This document shows positions 46,566 through 56,652 of a stretch of DNA of 64,000 nucleotides, one piece after another. The DNA lies in assembly GCF_001941825.1 (NCBI RefSeq), contig NZ_CP019038.1:372001-436000 (forward strand), written 5' to 3'. How positions within the stretch are numbered: position 1 is the stretch's first letter; every line of letters begins with the position of its first letter. A program made the position numbers and the translations under genes. This DNA comes from Massilia putida. GTDB taxonomy: Bacteria; Pseudomonadota; Gammaproteobacteria; Burkholderiales; Burkholderiaceae_D. The notes beneath the pieces are model-generated. The model worked only from the letters and a program-made list of their open reading frames with translations. It did not search any database and was not told the DNA's origin.

Positions 46566-47063
46566 TTACAGCTTCATCGTGCGGTGTTCCGCGTCCATGT
46601 CCGGCCGCGTACCGGTCATGGCCGCCTTGGCGATGGCGAACAGGCGCACCATCTTGCTGTCGTGGGAATCCCAGTACTCGGCCGAGTGCGGCTCGACGCG
46701 GATCAGCACGGCGTGTTCGTCGTCCGGACCGGCCGGGAACCATGCCTGGACGCCCGCATTCCACATCGCGCGGATGCGCTCGCGGTCGACCACCCGCTCC
46801 GCAAGACCGCTGACGGAGACGAACAGGCTGTCTTCCGGCTTCGCGAACGACAGGTTGACCTGCGGCCGGTGGCCGATGCAATCCCACAGGGCCGTCTGCG
46901 TGGAGGTGAAGAACCAGATGCCGCCGCCGTCGTCGACTTCTTCCTGCGTCATCGGCTGGCTCAGCAGATGGCCATGCTCGTCCTGCCACGTCAACATGGG
47001 GAAGCGGACTGCCCTGATCTTCGATTTCAGGTCGGCGATGTCTTTCGTGTCGTGTGTGCTCAT
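46566..47063 (-). CDS. pyridoxamine 5'-phosphate oxidase-family (general stress protein 26-like) protein
   Basis: A 165-residue split-barrel flavin-binding protein (RFPMLTWQDEHGHLLSQPM, GGIWFFTSTQTALWDC, AVLIRVEPHSAEYWDSHDSKMVRLF). This family includes GsiB/GSP26-like proteins with unknown substrates. The ATG at 47063 follows GAGGA; the open frame extends further upstream without support. Confidence 0.82.
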   Translation of the reverse strand: MSTHDTKDIADLKSKIRAVRFPMLTWQDEHGHLLSQPMTQEEVDDGGGIWFFTSTQTALWDCIGHRPQVNLSFAKPEDSLFVSVSGLAERVVDRERIRAMWNAGVQAWFPAGPDDEHAVLIRVEPHSAEYWDSHDSKMVRLFAIAKAAMTGTRPDMDAEHRTMKL

Positions 47064-47320
47064 GCTGAATCCTCGTGCGGATGGAAGCGCCATCCTAGCG
47101 TGCGCCCGGCCACCGTTCGGTGCGGCGGCGTACGGATGGCCCACCCGTGCCTGCGGTTGGACAGGCCCCGGCGCACCTTGCTGCACGTATCGGACGCTTT
47201 CTTGAGACGAGTCAATGGTGCCGGAAAGGGAAAAAAACGCCGCGTTGCAGCGCAATATAATGCGCTGAGCGCCGGTCGAAGGCACCGGGCGCGACCGTCA
47301 ACGAGCGTGGAGCTGCCGCC

Positions 47321-48505
47321 ATGAAGCATCCCGAGGGGGTGTCCCTGTGCGAGCCGGACGAGCGTCCGCGTCTCGTCGTCCACGTCGTCGACGCGCTCGA
47401 CACGGCGCAGGCCGATCTCAGCCTGCTGAACCTGATCCGGCATTTGCCGCAGGAGCGCTACCGCCATGCCATCGTCTGCCTCGGCGACAGCGGTGGCTGC
47501 CAGGACGCGATGCACGACCACGGGGTCGACATCGTCCACCTGCACAAGCGCGCCGGGCGCGATCCGCTCCATTATCTGCGCATGTTCGGCGTGCTGCGGG
47601 CGCTGCGGCCCGATCTCATCCACACCCGCAACGCCACGAGCCTGCCGGCGCAGGTCGTCGCCGCCCTCGCCGGGGTCAAGTTGCGCGTGCACGCGGAACA
47701 CGGGCACACGGTGGCGGGGGGCGGTCTGCTGTGCCGGATGCTGTGTCCGTTGATCGACCATTTCATCGCCGTCAGCAGCGACCTCGAACAATGGCTCGTC
47801 GAGTCGGTCGGTGCGGAACCGGCGCGCGTGTCGCACATCGCCAACGGCATCGACAGCGTGCAATTCCACCCCCGGCTGGGGCCGTCCGCCGCCGTCGGCC
47901 CGCCCGGTTTCATGGACGACGGCGTGTTCGTGGTGGGTTCCGCCGGCCGCATGGACGACGCGGGCAACCACACGACTCTGGTCGAGGCGTTCCTGCGCCT
48001 CATCGCGTCGCCGCATCCGGCCCACCGGCGGCTGCGGCTGCTGCTCGTGGGCGACGGGCCCGCGCGCGCGGAATGCCAGGCGCTGCTGCAACGGGCCGGC
48101 GCCGCCGCGCGCGCGTGGCTCCCGGGTGCCCGCGCCGACCTGCCGCAATTGCTGCGCGCGATGGACCTGTTCGTGCTGCCTTCGCTGGCCGAAGACCGCT
48201 CGAACACGATCCTGCAGGCGATGGCGACGGGTCTGCCGGTCGTGGCCTCCGCCGTGGGCGGGAACACGGAACTCGTTCACCCGGGTTTTACGGGCATCCT
48301 CGTGCCGCCGATGTCGACGGAGCTGCTGGCGTCCGCGATCGCCGATTACTGCCGCATCCCCGACATGGCGACACGCCACGGCGCGCGGGCGCGCAGCCAG
48401 GTCATCGCGCGCCACAGCATGCCGGCGATGGCGCGCGATTACCTGGCCGTCTACGATGCCCTCACGCGCAGCGACGCGGCGGACGGCCTGCGGCGGCTCC
48501 GCTGA
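47321..48505 (+). CDS. GT4-type glycosyltransferase
   Basis: A 394-residue GT-B glycosyltransferase. The N-terminal acceptor domain (VVHVVDALDTAQADLSLLN, RHAIVCLGDSGG) and C-terminal nucleotide-sugar domain (FVVGSAGRMDDAGNHTTLVEAF, VLPSLAEDRSNTILQAMATGLPVVASAVGGNTEL) resemble the PEP-CTERM/exosortase-linked GT4 families. Likely exopolysaccharide or envelope glycan assembly. It overlaps the next glycosyltransferase by one base. Confidence 0.83.
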   Translation: MKHPEGVSLCEPDERPRLVVHVVDALDTAQADLSLLNLIRHLPQERYRHAIVCLGDSGGCQDAMHDHGVDIVHLHKRAGRDPLHYLRMFGVLRALRPDLIHTRNATSLPAQVVAALAGVKLRVHAEHGHTVAGGGLLCRMLCPLIDHFIAVSSDLEQWLVESVGAEPARVSHIANGIDSVQFHPRLGPSAAVGPPGFMDDGVFVVGSAGRMDDAGNHTTLVEAFLRLIASPHPAHRRLRLLLVGDGPARAECQALLQRAGAAARAWLPGARADLPQLLRAMDLFVLPSLAEDRSNTILQAMATGLPVVASAVGGNTELVHPGFTGILVPPMSTELLASAIADYCRIPDMATRHGARARSQVIARHSMPAMARDYLAVYDALTRSDAADGLRRLR

Positions 48506-49659
48506 TGCGCGTCCTGCACGTGCTCGACGCGGCCTGCGCGCGGCCGACCGATTACGGCCGCCGCGCGCAGGCCCTGCTGACGGCGCTGCGGTCGCAGGGC
48601 GTACAGACGGTGCACCTGAGCGCGCCGGCCCCGCCCGGGGCGGACAGCCGCGATGACTGGCCTCACCACACGTGGCACCTGTACCGCACGCCGGCGCCCC
48701 GAACGCCGCGGTGGCTGCCGGAAGCCTGCCTGGGCGCGGCGCACACGGCGGCGCTGGCCCTGCGTCTGGGCCGGATCGCGCGCCTCACGCGGCCCGACCT
48801 GATTCACGTCCACACGCCCAGCGCGCACGCATCCGCCGCCTGGCCCGTGGCGCGTCTGGGACATTTGCCGCTCGTCGTCGATGCCGACCGCCGCGCCGCC
48901 GACCCGGGTGCATGCCGCCCATTCGAGCGCTTCGCCTGCGCGCGCGCCGATGCGCTGGCCGCGCCCAGTATCGAGATGCGGGCGGCGCTGCGGGCCGGCG
49001 GGATCCGGCCGCGCCGCATCGCCGTGCTGCCGCCGGCGGCCGACGTGCCGGCGGCGCCGTGCGCCAGGCCGCTCGATACGCTCGACGCGCCGCTGCTCGC
49101 CTATGCCGGCGACCTCGACGCCGCCGCCGGCCTCGACCTGCTGCTGGCCGCGCTGCGCGACCTGCGCCGCAGCCGCCGCACGCTGCGCCTGCTCGTCGCC
49201 GGCGGTGGTCCGCAAACGGAAGCGCTCGAAGCACGGATCGCGGCGGCGGGATTGAACGGCTATGTGCGCGTCACCGGGAGGCTGATGGGACGGCGTGCGG
49301 CCGACGTCCTGGCCCGGGCCGACGTCGCCGTCTTCCCGGCGCTGGCGGACGGCGGTCCGCTCGCGCCCTCGCGCCATCTGCTGAATGCGATGGCGCAGGG
49401 CTGCGCCGTCGTCGCGTCGGATCTCGCCTGCCACCGCGAACTGCTGGTGCATGGCCACACGGGGATGCTGTTCGAGGCGGGCAGCCGCAAGTCGCTCGTG
49501 GAGGTGCTGGCGCCATTGCTCGACCAGCCGTGGCGCCGGCGGCCGCTCGGACAGGCGGCCGTGCAGTGCATCGCCAGCGCGCATCACTGGACGGCGGCCG
49601 CCGCCGGCTATCGCCGGCTGTACGAATCCGTCCTCGCGGATGCCCGCGGCCGATGTTGA
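48505..49659 (+). CDS. GT4-type glycosyltransferase
   Basis: A 384-residue GT-B enzyme related to exosortase-associated glycosyltransferases: MRVLHVLDAACARPTDYGRRAQALL, DLIHVHTPSAH, and the C-terminal VFPALADGGPLAPSRHLLNAMAQGCAVVASDL with the usual Glu/Asp region partly divergent (GGPLAPSR). Very Ala/Arg-rich. Translationally coupled to the preceding gene (TGATG). Confidence 0.8.
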   Translation: MRVLHVLDAACARPTDYGRRAQALLTALRSQGVQTVHLSAPAPPGADSRDDWPHHTWHLYRTPAPRTPRWLPEACLGAAHTAALALRLGRIARLTRPDLIHVHTPSAHASAAWPVARLGHLPLVVDADRRAADPGACRPFERFACARADALAAPSIEMRAALRAGGIRPRRIAVLPPAADVPAAPCARPLDTLDAPLLAYAGDLDAAAGLDLLLAALRDLRRSRRTLRLLVAGGGPQTEALEARIAAAGLNGYVRVTGRLMGRRAADVLARADVAVFPALADGGPLAPSRHLLNAMAQGCAVVASDLACHRELLVHGHTGMLFEAGSRKSLVEVLAPLLDQPWRRRPLGQAAVQCIASAHHWTAAAAGYRRLYESVLADARGRC

Positions 49660-49737
49660 ACAATCCCATCTCCGACAAAGCCGCGCTAAATCGTCTATAG
49701 TGATGCCTCTTTACAAAAGCAAAACCAAGAGAACGCG

Positions 49738-51363
49738 ATGAAATTTGACGTAGCCATCGTCGGCAGCGGCCTGGCCGGCCTGTCGGTCGCCTTGCACCTG
49801 GCGCAGACGCGCAAGGTCGCCATCATCTCCAAGCGCGAACTGCTCGACGGCGCCAGCAACTGGGCCCAGGGCGGCATCGCGGCCGTGCTGGACTCCGGAG
49901 ACAGTCACGACCAGCACATCGCCGACACCCTCGTCGCCGGCGCCGGCCTGTGCGACGAAGCGGCCACCCGCTACATCGTCGAGCATGGGCGCGAAGCGAT
50001 CGAGTGGCTGATCGAGCAAGGCGTGCCCTTCACCCGCGACGAGACGGCGGAACTGGGCTTCCACCTGACCCGCGAAGGCGGCCATAGCCAGCGCCGCATC
50101 ATCCACGCCGCCGACGCCACCGGCCACGCCGTGCAGGTGACGCTGGAGCAGAAGGTGCGCGCGCATCCGAACATCTCGCTGTTCGAGCATCATTGCGCGA
50201 TCGACGTGATCACGTCCGACAAGCTGCAACCGGGCGGCGTGCATGCCGGTCCCGCGCTCGTCGGCCAGCCGCGCTGCCACGGCCTGTACGTGCAGGACGA
50301 AAAAAGCGGCAAGGTGCAGACGTTCGAGGCGGAGCACACGGTGCTGGCCACGGGCGGCGCCGGCAAGGTGTACCTGTACACGACGAATCCCGACACGGCG
50401 ACGGGCGACGGCATCGCGATGGCGTGGCGCGCCGGGTGCCGCGTGTCGAACATGGAATTCATCCAGTTCCACCCGACCTGCCTGTACCACCCGTTCGCGA
50501 AATCGTTCCTGATCACCGAGGCCGTGCGCGGTGAAGGCGGCCTGCTGAAACTGCCGCCCGAAGCGGGCGCGGCGGCCGGCACCCGCTTCATGCCGGCGCA
50601 CGACGAACGGGGCGAACTGGCCCCGCGCGACGTGGTGGCGCGCGCCATCGACTTCGAGATGAAGAAACGCGGCCTCGACTACGTCCACCTGGACATCACG
50701 CACCAGAGCCCGGAATTCATCAAGGAACACTTCCCGACGATCTACGCGCGCTGCCTCGAACTGGGCATCGACATCACGAAGGAACCCATCCCGGTCGTGC
50801 CGGCCGTGCACTTCACGTGCGGGGGCGTCGTGACGGACATGGCGGGACGCACCGACATCCCGGGCCTGTACGCGGTCGGCGAGACGGCTTACACGGGTCT
50901 GCACGGCGCGAACCGCCTGGCCAGCAACTCGCTGCTGGAATGCCTCGTGGTCGGCCGCGCCTGCGCGCACCAGATCGCCGCCGCGCCGCCCGTCGACCTG
51001 CCGGTACTGCCCGCGTGGGACGAGAGCCGCGTTACGAACGCGGACGAGGAAGTCGTTATCGCGCACAACTGGGACGAGCTGCGCCGCTTCATGTGGAACT
51101 ACGTCGGCATCGTGCGCACCACCAAGCGCCTGGAACGCGCGAAGCACCGCATCAAGCTGCTGAAGGAAGAGATCGACGAGTACTACCGCAACTTCCGCGT
51201 CTCGAACGACCTGCTGGAGTTGCGCAACCTCGTCGAAGTGGCGGAGCTGATCGTGCGCAGCGCGCTGTCGCGCCGCGAAAGCCGGGGCCTGCATTACTCG
51301 CGCGATTATCCCGACACGCTGCCCAAGGCGCTCCCCAGCGTGCTGACGCCGCGCCGGCGCTGA
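49738..51363 (+). CDS. nadB: L-aspartate oxidase
   Basis: A 541-residue FAD enzyme of the succinate dehydrogenase/fumarate reductase flavoprotein family: [36 protein letters not shown] region, [34 protein letters not shown] and [26 protein letters not shown]. It oxidises aspartate to iminoaspartate, the first step of de novo NAD synthesis; NadA is encoded at 55315-56457. Confidence 0.95.
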   Translation: MKFDVAIVGSGLAGLSVALHLAQTRKVAIISKRELLDGASNWAQGGIAAVLDSGDSHDQHIADTLVAGAGLCDEAATRYIVEHGREAIEWLIEQGVPFTRDETAELGFHLTREGGHSQRRIIHAADATGHAVQVTLEQKVRAHPNISLFEHHCAIDVITSDKLQPGGVHAGPALVGQPRCHGLYVQDEKSGKVQTFEAEHTVLATGGAGKVYLYTTNPDTATGDGIAMAWRAGCRVSNMEFIQFHPTCLYHPFAKSFLITEAVRGEGGLLKLPPEAGAAAGTRFMPAHDERGELAPRDVVARAIDFEMKKRGLDYVHLDITHQSPEFIKEHFPTIYARCLELGIDITKEPIPVVPAVHFTCGGVVTDMAGRTDIPGLYAVGETAYTGLHGANRLASNSLLECLVVGRACAHQIAAAPPVDLPVLPAWDESRVTNADEEVVIAHNWDELRRFMWNYVGIVRTTKRLERAKHRIKLLKEEIDEYYRNFRVSNDLLELRNLVEVAELIVRSALSRRESRGLHYSRDYPDTLPKALPSVLTPRRR

Positions 51364-51381
51364 TCGGCACTTGCCGGTTCG

Positions 51382-52290
51382 ATGAACCAGAAACTCACGC
51401 CCTCCACCGTCCTGCTGTTGACCGTCCCGCCGCTGCTGTGGGCCGGTAACGCCATCGTCGGACGGCTGGTGCGCACGGCCGTTCCGCCGATGACGCTGAA
51501 CCTGCTGCGCTGGGCAATCGCACTGGCCGTGTTGCTGCCGCTGGGTTGGGCGACGCTGCGTAAGGCAGGCGTGCTGGATGCCATCCGCGTCCGCTGGCGC
51601 CGCTACGCCTTGCTGGGGCTGCTGGGCATCGGCATGTACAACTCGCTGCAATACCTGGCGCTGCAAAGCTCCACGCCCATCAACGTCACGCTCGTCGCCT
51701 CCGGCATGCCCGTGTGGATGATGCTCGTCGGCCGTCTGTTCTATGGCATGGCCGTGCGCACGCGCCAGGTGGTCGGGGCATTGCTGTCGATCGTCGGCGT
51801 GCTTGTCGTCCTGTGCCGCGGCGACGTCGACCAGTTGCTGGCCCTGCGCCTCGTCGCGGGCGACCTGTACATGATTCTCGCGACGATCGCGTGGTCGTTC
51901 TACAGCTGGATGCTGCTGCAGCCGCAGGACGACCCCGCGCTGCGTGCCGACTGGGCCGCGTTCCTCGGCACGCAGGTCGCGTACGGCCTGCTGTGGTCGG
52001 GCGCCTTTGCCGGCGTCGAATGGGCGGTGGGCGCGCCCGCCATCGCCTGGAGCTGGCCCGTCGCGGCCGCGCTGCTGTTCGTCGCCGTCGGCCCGGCCGT
52101 CCTCGCGTTCGCGCTGTGGGGCGCCGGCATCCGGCGCGCCGGGCCGGGCATCGGCGCGTTCTTCGTCAACCTGACGCCGCTGTTCACGGCGCTGCTGTCG
52201 TCCGCCTTCCTGGGCGAGCTGCCGCATGCGTATCACGTGCTGGCGTTCCTGTTGATCGTGGGCGGGATCGTCGTGTCCGCCAAGCGCTGA
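51382..52290 (+). CDS. EamA-family (DMT) transporter
   Basis: A 302-residue membrane protein with about ten hydrophobic helices and two EamA repeats (PPLLWAGNAIVGRLVRTAVPPMTLNLLRWA; PAVLAFALWGAGIRRAGPGIGAFFVNLTPLFTALLSSAFLGE). A metabolite exporter of unknown substrate. It starts 18 bp after nadB. Confidence 0.87.
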   Translation: MNQKLTPSTVLLLTVPPLLWAGNAIVGRLVRTAVPPMTLNLLRWAIALAVLLPLGWATLRKAGVLDAIRVRWRRYALLGLLGIGMYNSLQYLALQSSTPINVTLVASGMPVWMMLVGRLFYGMAVRTRQVVGALLSIVGVLVVLCRGDVDQLLALRLVAGDLYMILATIAWSFYSWMLLQPQDDPALRADWAAFLGTQVAYGLLWSGAFAGVEWAVGAPAIAWSWPVAAALLFVAVGPAVLAFALWGAGIRRAGPGIGAFFVNLTPLFTALLSSAFLGELPHAYHVLAFLLIVGGIVVSAKR

Positions 52291-52375
52291 TGCTGCGCGG
52301 CAGCGATGGCTGCCGGAATCGTGTTTCCGTGCGAGCATCGGGGATGTTACGATCCCAAGCGGAAGGAGCACATCG

Positions 52376-53278
52376 ATGGCGGAAGCCTTTACCATCCACG
52401 ACCACGCGGCGCGGATCGCCGCATTTCTGGATCGCCACCCGCGCGCCCTCGTGCTGACGGGCGCCGGCCTGTCGACCGCATCCGGCATTCCCGATTACCG
52501 CGATCGCGACGGCACCCGGTGCGGCAAGCCGCCCATCCACGGCCCGGATTTCCGCAAGTCCGAGGCCGTGCAGCGGCGTTATTGGGCGCGCAGCATGATC
52601 GGCTGGCCCGTGCTCGCGCAGGCCAGGCCCAACCGCGGTCATCAATCCATTGCCGGACTGGAGCGGATCGGACGCATCGGCTCCGTGCTGACGCAGAACG
52701 TCGACGGCCTACATGGCCAGGCCGGCAGCCATGGCGTGCTGGAGTTGCACGGCAATATCCATACGGTCGTGTGCCTGGAATGCTCGGCGGTCTTTCCGCG
52801 CGCGTTCGTGCAGGCCCAGCTGGAAGATTTCAATCCGCAGATGACGGGCGCGAACGCGACCCCGCTGCCCGATGGCGATGCGTCCATCGAGCCGGCGGAA
52901 CTGGCTGCGTTCCGGCTGCCGTATTGCACGTGCTGCGGCGGCACCTTGATGCCGAACGTCGTCTTTTTCGGCGATAACGTCCCGCCGGCACGCACGGCCA
53001 TCGCACTGGAACAGATGGAACGGGCGGATGCGCTGCTCGTGGTCGGATCGTCGCTGATGGTCTACTCGGGCTTCCGCTTTTGCCGCATGGCGCGGGCGGC
53101 CGGCAAGCCGATCGCTGCCATCAACCTCGGCCGCACGCGCGCCGACGACCTGCTCGACATCAAGATCGAGGAAACGGCCGAGCGCGTGCTGCCGCTCGCG
53201 CTGGAACTGCTCATGCAAGGTTCGGAACACACTGGAAGAGACACACCATCCATACCACTCGACGGGGGAATACTGTGA
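52376..53278 (+). CDS. NAD-dependent protein deacylase (sirtuin)
   Basis: A 300-residue Sir2 protein: NAD-binding LVLTGAGLSTASGIPDYRD, TQNVDGLHGQAGS, catalytic His in ELHGNIHTVVC, zinc cysteines (CLECSAVF and CTCCGGTLMPNVVFFGDNV), VVGSSLMVYSG and INLG. It removes acyl groups from lysine using NAD. It overlaps the following hydrolase by GTGA. Confidence 0.9.
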   Translation: MAEAFTIHDHAARIAAFLDRHPRALVLTGAGLSTASGIPDYRDRDGTRCGKPPIHGPDFRKSEAVQRRYWARSMIGWPVLAQARPNRGHQSIAGLERIGRIGSVLTQNVDGLHGQAGSHGVLELHGNIHTVVCLECSAVFPRAFVQAQLEDFNPQMTGANATPLPDGDASIEPAELAAFRLPYCTCCGGTLMPNVVFFGDNVPPARTAIALEQMERADALLVVGSSLMVYSGFRFCRMARAAGKPIAAINLGRTRADDLLDIKIEETAERVLPLALELLMQGSEHTGRDTPSIPLDGGIL

Positions 53279-54306
53279 CGAAAACCTTACGCAGCACCGG
53301 TGTCAAACCCTGGCAGGCCGGCGCGCTGGCCGCCGGCATCGGCCTCGCGGCCTCTTATTTTTATGTGCGTTCCAAGACGAAACAGGCCGAGGCGGACAAC
53401 CCGCCCCAGGGCCGGTTCGTGAAAGTCGACGGCGTGCGCCTGCACTACCTGGAGCGCGGTACCGGTCCCGCACTCGTGCTGCTGCACGGGAATGGCGTGC
53501 TGGCCAGCGATTTCCAGACCAGCGGGCTGATGGACAAGGCGGCCGAGCACTATCGCGTGATCGCTTTCGACCGTCCCGGCTTCGGCTACAGCGAACGGCC
53601 GCGCAGCAAGGTGTGGACGCCGCAAGCCCAGGCGCGCCTGCTGCACCATGCGCTGCAGGAGATCGGTGTCGATTCGGCCATCGTGCTGGGGCACTCGTGG
53701 GGCACGCTCGTCGCGTTGTCGATGGCGCTGGAAGTCCCCGATTTCGTGCGCGGCCTCGTGCTGATGTCGGGCTATTACTACCCCAGCTTGCGGGCGGACG
53801 TGCCGTTGCTGTCCAGTCCCGCGATTCCGCTCGTGGGCGACTTGATGCGCTACACGGTGTCGCCGCTGATCACGCGCATGCTGTGGCGGCCGCTGACGAA
53901 GCGGGTGTTCTCGCCGCAGCCGGTCGATGCCCGCTTCCGCGAATTGCCGGTGTGGATGCTGCTGCGGCCGAGCCAGCTGCGCGCCAGCGCGGCGGAGACG
54001 GCGATGATGGTCCCGGCGGCGGTGGCGCTGGCCAAGCGTTATCCGGAACTGAAGGTGCCGGCCGTGATCATGGCCGGCACGCAGGACAAGATCGTCGACT
54101 TCGGCCACAACTCGGAGCGCCTGGGCGAGCGCTTGCCGGACAGCGAGCTGCGGTTGCAGCCCGGCGTCGGGCATATGACGCATTATGCGCATCCGGAGAA
54201 GGTCTTGGCCGCGATCGAGGAGATCGCGGGCCGGGTCGGAGAGTCCGTCTACCGCAGGAATCCGCAGGCGGAGGCGCTGGCCCGCGCCAGCGAGAGCGGC
54301 ACGTAG
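53275..54306 (+). CDS. membrane-anchored alpha/beta hydrolase
   Basis: A 343-residue protein from the GTG at 53275 (GGGGGA ribosome site). An N-terminal hydrophobic segment (AGALAAGIGLAASYFYV) anchors it. The hydrolase fold has an oxyanion LLHGNGV, nucleophile GHSWGTLVA, acid in MAGTQDKIVDF and His in GVGHMTHYAHP. Substrate unknown. Confidence 0.83.
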   Translation: MTKTLRSTGVKPWQAGALAAGIGLAASYFYVRSKTKQAEADNPPQGRFVKVDGVRLHYLERGTGPALVLLHGNGVLASDFQTSGLMDKAAEHYRVIAFDRPGFGYSERPRSKVWTPQAQARLLHHALQEIGVDSAIVLGHSWGTLVALSMALEVPDFVRGLVLMSGYYYPSLRADVPLLSSPAIPLVGDLMRYTVSPLITRMLWRPLTKRVFSPQPVDARFRELPVWMLLRPSQLRASAAETAMMVPAAVALAKRYPELKVPAVIMAGTQDKIVDFGHNSERLGERLPDSELRLQPGVGHMTHYAHPEKVLAAIEEIAGRVGESVYRRNPQAEALARASESGT

Positions 54307-54331
54307 AAAGAAGCGCGGAACGTAAAGATAC

Positions 54332-54430
54332 CGTCGTTCCCGCGCAGGCGGAACAGCGCCACTGGCGCTATTCCCCTATTTTTGTGACGGATCACGTAAA
54401 ACGTGGGTTCCCGCCTCCGCGGGAACGGCG
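54332..54430. repeat. REP-like hairpin pair between converging genes
   Basis: CGTCGTTCCCGCGCAGGCGG at 54332 and a perfect 8-bp hairpin GTTCCCGC-CTCC-GCGGGAAC at 54407-54426. A similar unit recurs near 63751. It lies between the hydrolase and nadC stops and may act as a transcription stop. Confidence 0.65.
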
Positions 54431-54442
54431 TTCATAGGCGAG

Positions 54443-55318
54443 TTAGCCGACGATACGCAGCGAGTAATCGGTCGCCTTGACGTCCTTGGTCAGGCTGCCG
54501 ATCGAGATGCGGTCGACACCCGTCTCCGCGATCGCCCGCACCGTCTGCATATTGATTCCGCCGGACGCTTCCAGCAACGCGCGTCCTTCGTTGATGCGGA
54601 CCGCGTCGCGCATCATGCCCAGGTCAAAATTGTCGAGCAGGATAGACGTCGCACCGGCAGCCAGCGCCTCTTCCAGTTCGGCGATCGACTCGACCTCGAT
54701 CTGGATCGACACGCCGGCATGCAGCGCGGTCGCCGCCTGCAGCGCCGGCGTGATGCCGCCCGCGGCCGCGATGTGGTTTTCCTTGATCAGGATGCCGTCG
54801 TACAGCGCCATGCGCTGGTTCGCGCCGCCGCCCACGCGCACGGCGTATTTCTGCGCCAGGCGCAGGCCCGGCAGCGTCTTGCGCGTGTCGAGGATCTTCC
54901 CCTTCGTGCCGGCGATGACGTCCACATAAGTGCGCGTGGCCGTCGCGACGCCGGACAGCAGTTGCAGGAAGTTCAGCGCCGCGCGCTCCGCCGTCAGCAG
55001 CGAACGGGGCGACCCTTCGATCGTGCAGACGATGCTGTCGGCCGCCATCACGTCGCCCTCGGCATACTTCCAGTCGATCTCGATGTCCTGGTCGACGGCC
55101 AGCATGACGCCTTCGAACCAGGGGGCGCCGCACAGGACGGCCTGCTCGCGCACGAGCACGCGTGCCTTCGCGCGGGGTTCTTCCGGTACGAGCTTGCCCG
55201 TGAGGTCGCCGCTGCCGACGTCTTCCAGCAGCGCGGCCAGCAGGTTCTGTTCGAAAGCGGCTTGCAGTTTCTCGTCGAACTGGCCTTCGGTGGCGAATGG
55301 GTTGCGCAGGTTGCTCAT
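54443..55318 (-). CDS. nadC: quinolinate phosphoribosyltransferase (carboxylating)
   Basis: A 291-residue Nad[65 protein letters not shown] and the C-terminal barrel SILLDNF...EASGGIN...[11 protein letters not shown]. It converts quinolinate to nicotinate mononucleotide. The start overlaps the nadA stop (ATGA); the frame is open upstream only because nadA is there. Confidence 0.95.
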   Translation of the reverse strand: MSNLRNPFATEGQFDEKLQAAFEQNLLAALLEDVGSGDLTGKLVPEEPRAKARVLVREQAVLCGAPWFEGVMLAVDQDIEIDWKYAEGDVMAADSIVCTIEGSPRSLLTAERAALNFLQLLSGVATATRTYVDVIAGTKGKILDTRKTLPGLRLAQKYAVRVGGGANQRMALYDGILIKENHIAAAGGITPALQAATALHAGVSIQIEVESIAELEEALAAGATSILLDNFDLGMMRDAVRINEGRALLEASGGINMQTVRAIAETGVDRISIGSLTKDVKATDYSLRIVG

Positions 55319-56457
55319 GCCGGTCCGATTCCTTTGAAGAGGTTGCCTTCCTGTTCCAGCGAGCCGGTCGGCAGCGCCTTCGCCTTCTTCGCGGCGGCGA
55401 AGTCGAGCATGCGGTCGATGGCGCGCTTGGCCTGCTTGCCGATCTCCGGATCGACGAAGATTTCGTTCTTGCCGTCGGTCGCTTCCAGCACGTCGGCCAG
55501 GTTCTGCAGGCCGTTCATGGCCATCCACGGGCAGTGCGCGCAGCTCTTGCAGGTGGCGCTGTTGCCGGCCGTCGGGGCTTCGATCAGCGTCTTGCCCGGC
55601 GCGGCCATGCGCATCTTGTGCAGGATGCCGTTGTCGGTCGCGACGATGAAATGCGTCGCATCTATCGTCTGGGCCGCATTGATCAGCTGCGTGGTCGAGC
55701 CGACGACGTCCGCCTGGGCGACGACGGCTTCCGGCGATTCCGGGTGCACGAGGACTTTCGCGTGCGGGTATTCGGCGCGCAGCAGGTCCAGTTCGATGCC
55801 CTTGAACTCATCGTGCACGAGGCAGGAACCCTGCCACAGCAGCATGTCCGCGCCCGTCTGCTTCTGGATGTACGAACCGAGGTGGCGGTCCGGCGCCCAC
55901 AGGATCTTCTTGCCCTGGTCGTGCAGGTATTTGACGATGTCCAGGCCGATCGACGACGTGACCATCCAGTCCGCGCGCGCTTTCACGGCGGCGGACGTGT
56001 TCGCGTAGACGACGACCGTGCGGTCCGGGTGTTGATCGCAGAACGCGGCGAACTCGTCGGTCGGGCAGCCGAGGTCCAGCGAGCAGGTCGCGTCCAGGTC
56101 CGGCATCAGGATCGTCTTTTCCGGGCTCAGGATCTTCGCGGTCTCGCCCATGAAGCGCACGCCGGCCACGACGAGCGTCTTGGCCGGGTGATCGCGGCCG
56201 AAGCGCGCCATCTCCAGCGAGTCCGACACGCAGCCGCCCGTTTCCTCGGCGAGGTCCTGCAGGTCGGCATCGACATAGTAGTGGGCGACGAGAACGGCTT
56301 CGCGTTCCTTCAGCAGGCGGCGGATGCGGTCCTTCAGCGCGGTCTTTTCCGCGATTTCCAGCGGCGACGGGGTGCGCGCCCAGGCCTCGGCGGTCGAGCA
56401 GACGCCGCCGATGGGCCGGTCGTATTCGAAGATCTTAACGGGGGCAGTGGTATTCAT
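55315..56457 (-). CDS. nadA: quinolinate synthase
   Basis: A 380-residue 4Fe-4S enzyme: [32 protein letters not shown] first domain, LPDL-like [53 protein letters not shown] and [11 protein letters not shown] with cluster cysteines. It condenses iminoaspartate with dihydroxyacetone phosphate. The ATG at 56457 is preferred over a TTG two codons earlier. Confidence 0.95.
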   Translation of the reverse strand: MNTTAPVKIFEYDRPIGGVCSTAEAWARTPSPLEIAEKTALKDRIRRLLKEREAVLVAHYYVDADLQDLAEETGGCVSDSLEMARFGRDHPAKTLVVAGVRFMGETAKILSPEKTILMPDLDATCSLDLGCPTDEFAAFCDQHPDRTVVVYANTSAAVKARADWMVTSSIGLDIVKYLHDQGKKILWAPDRHLGSYIQKQTGADMLLWQGSCLVHDEFKGIELDLLRAEYPHAKVLVHPESPEAVVAQADVVGSTTQLINAAQTIDATHFIVATDNGILHKMRMAAPGKTLIEAPTAGNSATCKSCAHCPWMAMNGLQNLADVLEATDGKNEIFVDPEIGKQAKRAIDRMLDFAAAKKAKALPTGSLEQEGNLFKGIGPA

Positions 56458-56535
56458 AAGCAATATGATCGCACGGCGGGCGAAAACATGCCGACGCTCG
56501 GCCGGGATGCCGCCGATTGTATTCCTTTATAGAGT

Positions 56536-56614
56536 GTAGGGTGGTCACCCTGTGCCCACGGGTAACGTCAGCAAATTGCAAACGTCACACGTGGGCTCGG
56601 AGAGCCCACCCTAC
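56536..56614. repeat. inverted-repeat element GTAGGGTGG/CCACCCTAC
   Basis: Perfect 9-bp outer inverted repeats (56536-56544 and 56606-56614) enclose a strong hairpin (56591-56598 with 56602-56609, GTGGGCTC/GAGCCCAC). Looks like a small dispersed repeat; it lies between nadA and the ybiT stop. Confidence 0.6.
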
Positions 56615-56652
56615 GAATCACGCGATATGACGTGTCGCGTCACGACATCAGA

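Noticed and set aside
49711..52488. 925-codon open frame on the minus strand over nadB and the EamA gene
   Set aside because: Spans several real genes on the opposite strand and has the low-complexity composition of an antisense frame.
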